From Eumeta japonica (lineage: Eukaryota > Arthropoda > Insecta > Lepidoptera > Psychidae): DNA of 64,000 bases. The DNA lies in contig BGZK01000712.1 of assembly GCA_005406025.1 (NCBI GenBank), positions 186,001 through 250,000 of the forward strand. The letters run 5' to 3'. Of the stretch, positions 36,640 to 47,944 are shown in pieces (the stretch's first letter is position 1; each line of letters starts with the position of its first letter). The position numbers were made by a program, and so were the translations under genes. Under the pieces are notes generated by a model. That model saw only the letters and a list, made by a program, of their open reading frames with translations, was not told the DNA's origin and did not search any database.

Positions 36640-38270
36640 ACTGGAATAAATAAGGATAAAAGCTCTATAGATTTTGTTCATACTATAATAAAAAAATTAA
36701 AATCCGACTAAGTAAAAGTGAACTTAAAAGATGGAAGCAAGATGATGTGAAAAAGCGTCCGATGAAATATGATAAATACTTGCACCTGGAGGCACACAAG
36801 TAGTAAGAATTGCAGCAAGTAAGAAAATATAAATTTGATGGCTCCGATATGTCTTTATCGTCTCTTCCTTTATATTATTTTTAAAACATTAAATCGTAAT
36901 AGAGACCAAAGCAAAACTTCTTCTCTAAGCTATTGCCTCTACAGAAAATAATTTCCTAACTTTGCGGCAGAAAATGTTTTATATATGCAGGTACTTGAGA
37001 AGTGTCGAATCAATATTGTGTCGTTGCTGAGTTGTATGTCATAATTATACTGGAAATAGGGGAAAAAAGCAAATAAAAAGTAAGAAAGTATAATCAAATA
37101 ACTACATTTATGTAATGAATTCGTCCACCTTTCACGTTTAGCTATCTCTCTTTCATCAAAGTTGTTATTGCATGAAATAATTATTATTATTTAATGAATT
37201 TTATTTAATAATTAGCTGTGTCCGCAGCTCCGCTCGCGTTCACTACAGAATTGTTATTTAGTTTAGTTTTTTATTTAATAAAGTAGAATTTTACTCAGGT
37301 ATGTTAATTATGACGTAAATAATAAAAAGATAAATATTTTTTATTCAAACACTTTTAGACATTTTAAGTATTTAGTGTATTTTTGTTTTCTAACTTACCT
37401 ATAAGACAGTTATAAATTAAAAAAGGCATGTAAATCGGATAAAGGTTCTCGCGTGAAAAAGACTTAAACCCACAGACAGACAGACAGAGAGAGAGGCGTA
37501 GTTATAAAATATGGATCATGTTAACTTTTCGATTTACATAAATAAATGATATCTTTTACACACTTTATTTTTTTGCTGTATATTGTATGTTGTAAGAAGG
37601 CGACAGCGTAATTCCTTTTATTTTTTCGAGTTAATGCTAAACGTTATATAGCGAGTCGTTAAAAATAAATGTATGCAATTTGGTTGGTAAACATCGTTGA
37701 TATATCAATAAATACACAAATGGTACTTGTACACAAGAAAAGTAAATTTTCATATGTTTATTTTAATTTTTATCGATGTAATACAGATAGAAAATTAGCT
37801 ATATAAAATAGCAATAACTTTTATATTTCGAAATCGATTGTAATAAAACAAACCCTAAATGTTACGGAAAACTTGACACAATATATCAATGTAATACAAC
37901 ACATTCAAATCGGTTAAGCCGTTTCTCAAATAAGCGTCTACAAAGGCATAGAAAAAGAGACCAAAATTCTAATAATTATTCGTTTGGCCTCAGTGACAAA
38001 AATATAATACGTATAATTTGTTTTCTGAAAAAAAAATATTTAATATATAGGCACGACTCGTTTACGATTTTATTATAGTTATAGTTTTACGGGAACATTT
38101 CGGTTGACCTTTTTGACGCTTAGAACAAATTCCAATCGAACTTATAATTTCGTAAAGTTGTCTTTTTACAAAGCTATAGGCCTAAATAAGGAAATACGTA
38201 TATATATATATAATACTTGCAAATAAAAATACTTGTAGCCCTAAAATCGTGCGAATAAAAATCCGATACT
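36640..38270. other. AT-rich stretch with LINE-type tails
   Basis: Contains GTCCGCAGCTCCGCTCGCGT (37,220 on), a CATGTAAATCGGATAAAGG segment (37,427 on) ending in GACAGACAGACAGAGAG repeats (37,474-37,495), and a second tail AAATCGGTTAAGCCGTTTCT at about 37,907-37,926. These are typical 3' ends of lepidopteran non-LTR elements. No reverse-transcriptase frame. Confidence 0.5.
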
Positions 38271-38279
38271 CGTAAATTC

Positions 38280-38486
38280 CTTGGAACAGCGAAAGCGCGC
38301 GACAATAAGACTAATTGGTGACGCAAACACGAATCAGCGGCTATTAGTTGTAATTAAATGAGGCGGCGCAGTGGCAGCGGCGCGCAGGCGGTCGGCAGCG
38401 CCGGCGCCCGCGACCGCCGACACGGCGCGCCGAACGTCACCGAACACGCGTGTGCCGCAGTAAGCGTGCACAGCAACCTTCGATGA
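38280..38486 (+). other. GC-rich island with a candidate first coding exon
   Basis: An ATG at 38,358 in GTAATTAAATGAGG context opens 42 codons to a TGA at 38,484, beginning MRRRSGSGAQAVGSAGARDR. The frame meets a donor-like GCAGTAAGCG at 38,457-38,466. A start, GC-rich low-complexity residues and a donor are what a short first exon of a developmental gene can look like, but CpG-rich DNA gives the same by chance. No homologue is recognised. Confidence 0.2.
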
Positions 38487-39379
38487 CTGCACAGTGCGAA
38501 TTGTTCATGATTTAAAAAAGTAAAACGAGTTTATTTTCCAATCGTGCATACATTTCGAAAGGTACACATATTTTATATCTGTGATATCGATAACTGGTTA
38601 TATATACTAAGGCTAGGGTGTCACTGTGTACTCTGATGAGTAGCCTCGTAAAGTTTTGGACATGAAGCTCGTTGATGTCCGTCGGTCAAGTTTACAATGT
38701 AAACTTAAGCCTTTTTAATAGTTCTCTAAAGTTAATCTTATCCTCTTTAATAGTTCCTAAAAGAAGCTCTCAAAACTTGAAAAAGATCTGAACATTTATT
38801 ATCTTCTAGGGATATTCTGGTCATTATTTTTATAGGACTGCGGCAAGGCTAATGGGATGGTCATGATTTCAATTGCCTATATAAAACTGCCTACTGATGG
38901 TGTAGCGCTACAAGCGTTTCTCGAGATCCACTTCAGTCGGTGCCATGAAGTTACAGCAGTTAGTTGTGGCAGATACAGCATTCGTTTAAATTGCACAAAT
39001 TCTTTCAACATATAAAAGATCTATCAGATGGTGGCAAGAGATTTTTCGTAAGAAACCACATAGCGAGCAATTATCATTGTCTTCAAAATCTCACGATACA
39101 AGCGCGGGTGGTATAAAAAAATTCGTTCGAATATCTAGTATTGATTTTAAATATCTCGTTAATTTGGTCGTTTCGAAGATTTCGAAGCAAACGACATGAG
39201 AAAACCAATTAAAGTTCAAAACGGACTAGCTTTGACGCTACGGTGAAAAACGGTAAAATGGTCTCCATGCTCAGAATTCCATCACTACTCTTTTTGTCTA
39301 TATAAATCTGTAAAAACTAAAGTTATTTCGTCTGACTACAAGAATCACACATTTTCGTCTTTACGAGACGTATGTGAAC

Positions 39380-39560
39380 TATGTAGCATTACAAAACGCG
39401 TCCGGCCGAGGACCACGGTGCGTTCTTTAGTGTTCGAGCCAAAAAACCGACAATCGACGGATGGTCGCGAACGGCGCGCGCGCTTGTGGCGCCACTCGGT
39501 TTTGGCGTACTGACGGTGTACGCCATTCGGCCTGTACGCGATTTTAGTGTATTAAAAAAT
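39380..39560. other. GC-rich island
   Basis: A CpG-rich block with ACGGCGCGCGCGCTTGTGGC near 39,470. The 60-codon minus-strand frame begins with a non-ATG codon and is not recognised. Confidence 0.4.
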
Positions 39561-39829
39561 TCTAACGCCAATCAAATCAACAATTTAAAACCAGTTTGAA
39601 GAATAGCAATCACGACCTTAGTCCAGTATTCGTTAGTTGTTACTGAAAAATGGCAAGTTTCTCAATTTTTAATCTTATTGTATTTTTCACATAGCAGAGT
39701 TTCATTTTTTTAAGCTATATATAAATATACACCTCTCATTTGTGACAACGAATTATTTTCTCTGCTCACTTTTATAATTAAAATTTCCATAAATTGCGAA
39801 ACGTCCCCATGAATTATATGACACACTAG

Positions 39830-40390
39830 GGAATGAATTCCCAGAGTAAACACCCAACGCGGCGTACGTACTTGGAAGCGAAACCAGAAATTTTATCGTA
39901 TTACATTCAACAGGTCGCCATTCTCGAAATCACCTCCGAAAAAGCCGGTTTAATTAACGAGTTTACAAGAGCGATATTTTTCCGCGAATCCGTTATGCGG
40001 ACTTTCCTCGCGGAAATTATCTCCCCCATTGACTAACATTTTTCAAAGCAAGTTTGACATCAATTCATTCGTTTCTCTGCCGGCGTTTTTATCTCGAACA
40101 CCCCGGCCGGTGAGAAGTTAACTTGGGTCATTTGCATAATCGTAAGTTTCCTCTCGCGTTCATCTACATTTTATGGAGCGGCGGCGCGGCCGGCTCGTTC
40201 GTTGCGCGGATTTTTAAGTCGCACGCTTGTCGTACATTAATTTTTTCGTCCGCTTTGCGTTTTAATTGAGGGGCAGATGGCACGCGCTGAACGCATTTCC
40301 GCCGAAAGTGTCTTGCATGAAATAACTTTTATATAGAATTTCTCTTGCGGTTCATTTCGTTTTAATGCGAGTCTGCGCTTGCGCGGCTTT
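39830..40390. other. Compositional island, mixed GC-rich and TAAT-rich
   Basis: An ATG-started 67-codon frame (39,833-40,036) begins MNSQSKHPTRRTYLEAKPEI. It is the most evenly composed open frame in the islands, but no domain is recognised. After it come TTTGCATAATCG (40,130), ATTAATTTTTTCG and CGGCGCGGCCGGC, patterns usual in enhancers. I lean towards regulatory DNA. Confidence 0.3.
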
Positions 40391-40492
40391 ATTTTAATTC
40401 AAATAACAAAAGCAGATTTTTTTTAACCTCGTTTATGATGTCATCGAAAACACAAAGGATCATACATTGTATGAGTTGGATATTCTCATGAC

Positions 40493-40545
40493 TTACGAAA
40501 CTCGAGACCATTTAAATAATTTTTAAATGGTCTTGAGTTTCGTAA
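40493..40545 (+). ncRNA. Candidate 53-nt hairpin RNA
   Basis: Arms of 24 nt at 40,493-40,516 and 40,522-40,545 around a 5-nt loop. The only deviation from perfect pairing is a G opposite T, which as + strand RNA is a stable G-U pair; read from the minus strand it would be a C-A mismatch. Length and stem suit a miRNA-like precursor, but the sequence matches no miRNA I recognise, and a MITE relic is equally possible. Confidence 0.2.
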
Positions 40546-40849
40546 TTGTTTAAAGTATTTTGTTCAAGTGTATTAGTATAGTCACTAGTTAAGTTGTAAT
40601 GAATTAAATATAGATTTTATGTCTTACACATTGCGCAGTTATAATTATTATTTTCCATTGTTACTTAAATGATTTTAAAATATTAAATATCACATAACAT
40701 AAGTATTAAAATGCATGCATATTTTAAATTAAAATGAATTGATCGTTTAATAATTACAAAACAAGAAATAGGCATTTAACGCAATCACCTAATTTTCCAG
40801 TCAATCAGAAAACTTAAAGCTTAGAGGGTTCCTCGATTGAGGTGTTAAA

Positions 40850-41045
40850 ACGACGAAGCTTACAGAACCGTTTGTCGTGGCTGAGGGCGGGCGGCCGGAT
40901 GCGGCGGGCGGCGCGTCGGCAAACACCGCTATCGGCCGTCAGCCGGCGCCCGTGCGCACATTCGTTCCTCGAACAAATTCAATTAGCCGAAATCGTAGAC
41001 TTAATGATACGCCAGACTTGCTCATTCGATGGAAAACATCAATAG
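40850..41045 (+). other. GC-rich island with a possible internal exon
   Basis: A 67-codon frame at 40,842-41,045 starts with GTG and reads RRSLQNRLSWLRAGGRMRR; a second frame (40,877-41,119) overlaps. 'GATTGAG' before 40,842 could be an acceptor but has no pyrimidine tract. Probably regulatory. Confidence 0.2.
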
Positions 41046-41579
41046 AATTTGGTTATTTCATTGATTTTCGACGTGATTTATTCAAGCATTTCGCTGAAAT
41101 TATTGCGATAATCATATAAGTTTCCCAAAAATAATTTCAGTTTAAAACTATAAACGATTAAAACTAACTTGTCAATGGGAATCGTAAATCAACTTAGTGT
41201 ATTTCTTTGATGACTTGATTTGTTTAAAATATTGCCTTATAAAAAGACTTTATTTCACTTCAGATCAAGACTTTAGTATTAGTATACGATTTATAGCTAG
41301 CTTTCTGTCGCTATCTAGAAAATAACACCGACAACATTTTATAATTTTATTATTCACTACATACATTTTAATTCTTTTCTATAATATTATGTACTGTTTT
41401 ATTTAGTATTACTATATTTCAACAGAATTATCTATATTTCTAAATCGTTATACAGTCGAAAATATTGCCATCACTAGCTTGTCAAACGATTACAGTAAAC
41501 TTTAAATAATTATATCTGTCAAAGCGCATACTTTTACATTACACGTTTTATTTGGAAATTAAAAATATACAATAAAACG

Positions 41580-41945
41580 TAATAATAAATGCAGATTCGT
41601 CACGGTGTCCCTTTCGACGTCGACGAAGACAGTGCCGCGTCTAGCCACGCACAGCTCTATGGGGCAGCACGTCGCGTGCTAATTACCCCCATACGTCATA
41701 GGCGTGGAAGGCACGCGTTCGCGCCGTCACATATCTACCTCATCTCGCGTTCTCCGTTTAAAATTATCGCTCTTAATTTGGTCATGTGGCTGAGTATAAA
41801 TTATATCGCGAATTTAATATTCTTCCTTGACATTTGTGTACGACTGATTTACTACACGGCTTCGTACTACACACACATTCCGCCGAAAACCGCCGATATT
41901 CATTTTATTCGCAGACATAAAATAAATAGACAGAGCTAGTATCTA
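41580..41945. other. Small island with a 116-codon ATG frame
   Basis: A frame at 41,589-41,939 begins MQIRHGVPFDVDEDSA and has a hydrophobic stretch near residues 60-90 that could span a membrane. The island itself is only the first 180 bases; the rest is AT-rich, where hydrophobic residues arise by composition. No family is recognised, and I do not call a gene. Confidence 0.15.
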
Positions 41946-42940
41946 TAGAGAAATCGTTCAATACCAGTAGGTGCCCCATTTGCCACATTATTAAGTTTTA
42001 AATCTCTTATCGTGATAAATACTGATAGCACATGCAAACAATACTTATGTAAATTTATTAAGCTCTCATCACACTCGCTCTGTAATCTGTGCAGTATTCA
42101 CAATTCTGCATCGGTGAAACAACAGTACCATAAGATCCAAGAACTGCATATGTAGAAAAGTTTTTCATTGCATATGAATGTGTTACACCACGTCGAATTT
42201 GAGTCCGCAGCCCTTAAGGACAACAGTTTTCAAGTCATGGCCTCTAGTTTGTATTTGTATGAATTTCTTCAGTGAGATGTAAATTAGGTGCTACGTAGGT
42301 TTCGAAAATATTTCAGATTAAACAAATGAATTATTACTAGACTATATTTTACGTATCGTACTATATGTTAAAAAAATCGTTTATGATATTATATACAATA
42401 TGGGATTTAAAGGGATATTTTTAATTTTTTACACTTCCAATTCATTATAAATTTTACTATATGTAGGTATATTATTCTGTATATTTTTTTAACGTACTAA
42501 CATATATTAAGGACATTATATTCAACGATTCTTAATACCTATTTTTACGTTGGAAAATCAGTAAATCTTGAATTACGATTTCATAACAAACTTGTTTTTG
42601 TAAACAATACAAAAATGCAATGGAACTTTCTTTATAAATGATGTGTACGTTACTGTAATATAGTAGTTTTATACATTGGATACAAAAGGTTTATATCTCA
42701 GCAGCACTGGATGTACTCACAATGTCAATAAAAGATCATGAGCCCCGATTGCATTATAGAAGCCTCATTAAGCTGTGAATGCTAATGATCCATCACGATT
42801 CTACCTATTCTACGTCTGAAGACGAGCCCGTCTAAGGAATTGACAGAGAAAATTTACATTATCCACAAAAAGCTCGGTATCAAAGCGACTCAAAAAGGAG
42901 GAAGCCCTCTCGAGGATTTATCTGATTGAACTCTAAAATT
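41946..42940. other. AT-rich stretch without a supported gene
   Basis: Background DNA, with the last 200 bases possibly belonging to the decayed mariner that follows (a short, stop-broken stretch with LTEKIYIIHKKLGIKATQKG can be read at about 42,840). Confidence 0.5.
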
Positions 42941-42949
42941 AATTAACTT

Positions 42950-43250
42950 ATACGCAACAAGTCGAGACTGTTTGTCCCTTATTAAGTGAATTAAGAAAAA
43001 ATGAGCGGCGAACTCAATGAAGGCATATTAATTTTGCACAATAATGCATCGGCGCATACTGTTAGTAAAATAGCGAGCTATGATAAACAGGGATTTTGTG
43101 AAAATTAATCATCCACTCTACAGCATCAACTTAGCACCCAATGATTATTTCTTGTTAACAAGACGATTTATTAAAACAAGATGATGGCAGCAGTAAAAGA
43201 GCAGGTTTGAGTTGTCAAGAAATCAAACGGAAAGCTATTCTTTTAGATCG
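42950..43250 (+). pseudogene. Decayed mariner-family transposase fragment, copy 3
   Basis: A remnant of the catalytic core of a mariner transposase, of a lineage different from copies 1 and 2. The plus strand at 42,955-43,010 reads TQQVETVCPLLSE-like, then ELNEGILILHNNASAHTV at about 43,013-43,066 aligns with the mariner HHDNARPH block; its catalytic aspartate is now asparagine (AAT at 43,040-43,042). About 34 codons later, INLAPNDYFLL at 43,124-43,156 aligns with YSPDLAPSDYHLF, and the third aspartate is kept (43,143-43,145). Spacing fits D34D. Frame shifts and stops interrupt it. No terminal repeats were found, so it is older or more truncated than the other two. Confidence 0.65.
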
Positions 43251-43319
43251 ATTGATTTTTTTTTAAGAGAAATCCAATACTTCATAGAAAAATGTATACC
43301 CTTGCCATTTCCGTGATAT

Positions 43320-43640
43320 AGCTAAATAGGTATATTACTTGTCAATTTCTTCTCGTAAGTTGAAAAGAATATTTTTTTTTCAATACTTTCGTGCAAGTCT
43401 ACAGTACAAATTAAAGCTTTGTATGAATAAACAAGAACGCCCGCATGAGATGCTTTTCGTATCCAGCCTAGAAAAACCATGTTCAGGAATGCTAGAACGC
43501 GGTATTTTGCATTCAGGCACGGTGTATTCAAACTGGACATTAATTTTCCAAGCTCCAAGCCGCATACACCCGTACATAGAAATGATAGTTATTGTAGACG
43601 TAAAACGCAGCTCTTGTGGAAAACCCAATGAGTGACGACA
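43320..43640. other. Stretch open in several frames, unassigned
   Basis: About 300 bp with a 98-codon plus-strand frame and two minus-strand frames of about 80 codons. None begins with ATG and none is recognised. Position just after copy 3 suggests further decayed transposon DNA, but no motif proves it. Confidence 0.3.
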
Positions 43641-45010
43641 CGTGTATTATCTATCGATTAGAGAAAATTCTGTATATTCATTCAACTTGTTGCTGTAAGT
43701 CATTGACCAATCTCAAGCATTGACTCCTGGCGGTTTCTGCATCGACAATGAAAGGCTGAATGACATCACAGAGATGGAGTCATCGTGAACGATTTGAAGG
43801 TGGCGATATTCAGAGTGTTAAGTTATCCTCCCTAAAGCCGTGATCTCGCTTCTTGTAACTTTTGGTTTATTTCCTTGCGTAAAAACAGGCGTGAAAAGTC
43901 GCAAGCAGTTAGAGGTGTATTTGAGAAACAATTGATTTCGTTAATAAATAAGCTTATTTGAGGATGATAAGGCATCGACTCCTAAGCAAAATTGATAGGA
44001 CTGATTTGTTTTTAAGCAGAACGCAAATGGAATCGTAGAGTACAACAAAAGAAGAAGAGACGAAACTGCTGTACATATGCATAAAGCTGTTAGTAGTAAT
44101 TACACAACATTTGTACTGAGTCATAAAGAAATAAAAAAAAATTCCTGAATATAGAACGACAACATGCAAGTTTTTCGTTCCAAAGTAAGGCTTTTAATGG
44201 CAACTAGGTCATCACGAACTTATTAGCTTTCCTTATTTTTGTGACAAGTTTTTGTTATTCAATTGTAGGATCACACGAAAAATTAATTTTTCTATTACGT
44301 TTCATATTAAAGGATTGTAGTTACCCCTCATTATTGTCTGAACCGAGCGAAAAGGTCTAACAGACAAATACACATCGTGAACATCCCGCATTTCCCGAAC
44401 ATCCCGTAGTAAATGACAATCGGAAATGGTTAAACGAAATAAGAGAAGAAAGGACGCAAAAATCTTGCGTCAATAAATATAACAAAAATGCATAAGACAG
44501 TTTTACTCTAGTTCCGCAATATTTGTACAGCGTCTATAAAAAATGAGGAGCGTGTAGTTGAATATGTAACGACCAAATTTTTCCTGCGTCGACGGCTATA
44601 ATTCTGGATTTTAATGTCTTTTCCGAATGGCACCGAGCGTTTTTCCCAAGGTTTCTTAAGTCACGGAGATCCACATGATTTACGTAATTTCAGGAACAAT
44701 TTCCTGACGTAAAAGTCCCCGAGATGCCTAGTCAGTCACTTTTGTGTTCTTACGTAAAAATTTATCGCATGTAATAACTTTTTACGATTTCCTTTTTAAT
44801 TTAACCAGTGAGTCATGACGATGTTCGTGTGAACACGAATTATGTTTTAATATGTAAAATGTAATTCAAATTGTTGAACTATTTTTTTTTTGTAATTGCT
44901 CTACATCCGTGATATTTTCAGTAAAGTATATGCAATTTACAGATAAATAGTTGTTAGCAATTCATTATCATACCTCACAGAATACAGACGTGAATTAGCA
45001 GCATTCGTCG
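43641..45010. other. AT-rich stretch with one island
   Basis: A patch at 44,560-44,760 (GGATTTTAATGTCTTTTCCG, then two CGTAA-type motifs) looks like regulatory sequence. No supported gene. Confidence 0.5.
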
Positions 45011-45064
45011 TTGTTTTACATCCAGTTACCGAGAGTTCTGGTGGTCTACTGTATCCTATTCTTT

Positions 45065-45120
45065 TCTAGAAGGCTGGCAATGCACTGATGGCTCCATTTG
45101 GGTTACGACTGTCTTTTTAC
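45065..45120 (+). repeat. Degraded lepidopteran interspersed repeat
   Basis: TCTAGAAGGCTGGCAATGCA, then CTGATGGCTCCATTTGGGTT. I recognise this as a decayed copy of a repeat common in moths and butterflies, whose usual form is GGCTGGCAACGCACT.GTGGCTCCTCTGG. The rest of the element is no longer visible. Confidence 0.55.
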
Positions 45121-45279
45121 TGTTTTCTAATTACTGTATTCAAAAAAGATATTCAGGGCGTTGTCTACATTAATCACTTACAAGAGGAAACAGCCGCCAT
45201 ATTTCTTTTTGTTATAAAAAGGAAATCTATGACGGAAATTTGTTCAACTCGCTAGACGCTTATCACTGATCTTATCGGA

Positions 45280-46100
45280 TCAAACCGGAGCCGGTCTGGA
45301 ATTAATTAAATGCAACAAGTCTGGCGCCGGAGCCGCTCAGCGCCGGGCGGGCGCGCGCGTCTTTTACTGCTTTATCGAATTAAACAAGGCGACACGAAAC
45401 CTCGTTCACCTATCACGAAGTTTCAATGAAATTATCGGAACTGAATATACTTCACAAAAGCTTAAAGAAATAATGCGATCGTTTCTTTTACGCTTCAATT
45501 TGCACAAAAAATGAGTTCTTTTTTAACATTTAGAGATGCATTCCATAAATGAGTGGGCTAGATCCAATAATACATATGGAACCGCTTTCGTTGCGCTTGC
45601 GACTGTAAAAAGTAATTTTGAGCTTTCGGGGATGTACAAACAACGGATCGGCTAATACGGCGCACTACATCACAGACGCGAGGCAATATAAGAAAGGAAA
45701 GAAAAAAAAACAACAAAGAGTATCGGCCGGGAGGAGGCCGGATCTCATTTAGACAAATCGCTCGTAGCGGTCAGGTCAGATACCAATAACAAGGGGACAC
45801 GTGCTATTGTGCGCCGATGGCCGTCATTAGGCCGCTTCCGAGTCCGCGGTGCGCCGGCGCCTGGTGACGACGGCGCGGAGTTCCGTCGATCGCAGAACCC
45901 TTTATGATGAACCTGATGCCGATTCGGTTAGCCGCCTACGTCAACGGCCATCATCGAGGCCATACTGGTGCTTAGTTCATAGAAAATATACTTATAGTCT
46001 GTCCCGGTACCTACTAGACCAGAGTAGAAAAGTTAAGGCTCAAGCTCCTAATCTGAAACGAAAAGATCGCGGGAGGGCATTCCTCAATAATAGGTGATAT
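45280..46100. other. Cluster of GC-rich islands
   Basis: Islands at 45,285-45,410 and 45,590-46,090. An ATG at about 45,310 in ATTAATTAAATGCAAC context opens 39 codons (MQQVWRRSRSAPGGRARLLL). A 82-codon frame at 45,849-46,097 starts with GTG. Neither is recognised. Confidence 0.35.
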
Positions 46101-47499
46101 AAGACCTGAAGCAACATGTCACGGGTTGGATACGAGAAATATTTTGAGGTTTTTAAAACAAAAATAATAGGAAGAATACAGATCTTGCTTTTTTTTTTTT
46201 TTTAATTTAATAGAAGATATCGATGTCGTAGTGTCGTAACATTCTATGTATCTTAATTTAGTTTTAAATTTACTTGAAGTTTTTGATAAAATTTTACTCG
46301 ATTTGGATAGTTGGTTTGGTCAAGAAAATATCTTTAAATTCCTCCGGTATACATATATACGAGTCAGGTATGGTACAAACATTTTGAATGAGCTTTGTAA
46401 TACTATACTTTAGGCATCATTAAAAAAAAAACTACATCGTTGCAGACAGCTCCCCATGTATCTATGTACGTACTCTATCATTTATGTAATACAGTAATTC
46501 TAGATACCTGTACGACGATTAATTTTTGCAGATGAAACATCTAATTAAACACTTAAACAGGAAGTTCATATGTGAAATCATAAATTATAAAATTAATAAT
46601 TACATATAATGAAAGATTTTTATAACAAAGACGTAACCGCTTACCTAGTATATTTCATAAAAGCTTGTGGCAAGAAAACTTTTTTTCTAATCGATCTATT
46701 ATATACCGTTATTGTTCAGTCTCTATAAAACATAGGACAACTTCTATAACAAATAAACCTTTCTCTACAAATGTACATACATGCTAAAAGTGGAAAGCAC
46801 ATCCAAATCTGTTAATGCATAGAGACAAACAGACGGCGATAAAAGGGATAGTTTCCGGTGGCAGCAGCTCTTTAGTCAAGCCGAGCTTCGTTGTTTATAT
46901 TTGACGCGAGTACAAACCTCCCCATCGCCAAAACCGCGTTCTCTTTGTCGTCTCGCACCCCGTAGCCCGTAAATTAGTTGCAGTGTGTGGAGGAAACGCG
47001 CGTGAGTTGCCTTCAACATAAAATAATAGCAAAAGTATTGAGAAGTCGAAGAATATTTACAAATAAATTTATTGTAGGTAAATATTTACATAAAAAAAAG
47101 GTATTTCAAGATCTCGTTAAAAATTCTTCCGAGTTTTAGTTTATATCAAATTATTTGCATTGAAAATGTTTGTTGAATCAAATAATTGTTATATTTTATT
47201 CGCTTGTGATTTCAAATGTGATGACAAGAATCACGTGTAAGAAGTGTAGTTATTTAGCGCAATTGAAAAATTTCAACTTGGTGTAGATATCAACATAAAT
47301 AAATCAACATTTTAAAGTTTCTAAAACAAAATCATAAATACGACGGCAAATTAATCAATCGTTTTTAAATGACATTAGTTTCTCATTTTAGAATAGATAC
47401 AGGATCTCTACTAATAATGCTCTATAATTGAAGAAAAATCTAATAATAATTAAACAATTAAGGGAATAAACATCAGCATGGGGTTTTTTACAGCTCTAT
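46101..47499. other. AT-rich stretch with an island at 46,840-47,010
   Basis: No supported gene. CATCCAAATCTGTTAATGCA followed by ACAGACGG (about 46,799-46,834) looks like a decayed LINE 3' tail. Confidence 0.5.
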
Positions 47500-47900
47500 A
47501 CGGCGGAGAAGCGACCGCTGCGCAGCTTGCGGTATTTAAATAAATATGGTGGAGCAAGGGCGAGGGGAGAGGGCGAGGGCGGGGCGGGGGCCGGCAGTAC
47601 ATAAACGTAGCAAAACTACGCCGCAGCACGGGCGCCGCAACGACCTGTAATCCCGTTCGCAGGCGATTAATCTTCGTTTCGCGGCCTCTCACGGGGTGGC
47701 CGAATTTGTGGCCGGCCCGCCCGCTCCGGCGGACGGCCGCGAGCGCCGGCGGAAAAACCCGAGCGCCCCACGAATATAAACGTATTTGCAAGATGAATAT
47801 TTCAAGTGACGACATTGCTCTTTCTGTTCCAGTCGTTTGAAACTTAACTCGGTTGCATGGTGACTTCGCTCGCTGGGATGCCGATGTTTAACCATATTAT
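47500..47900. other. GC-rich CpG island
   Basis: A strong block with a GA-rich run GGCGAGGGGAGAGGGCGAGG at about 47,559 and GGCCGGCCCGCCCGCTCCGG near 47,711. The 121-codon minus-strand frame (47,450-47,815) and the overlapping 68-codon frame are proline and arginine rich without motifs. Probably regulatory. Confidence 0.45.
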
Positions 47901-47928
47901 GGGAAACACCTCTCTATTATGATCGGGA

Positions 47929-47944
47929 ATATATATATATATAT
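47929..47944 (+). repeat. (AT)n microsatellite
   Basis: Eight AT units. Confidence 0.9.

Noticed and set aside
41589..41939. 116-codon ATG frame with a hydrophobic segment
   Set aside because: Only the first half lies in an island; the hydrophobic part is the usual product of AT-rich DNA, and nothing resembles a known membrane protein.
43322..43635. 98-codon plus-strand frame and two minus-strand frames
   Set aside because: No ATG at the starts, no motif, and three overlapping frames in the same 300 bases is more likely chance or transposon residue.
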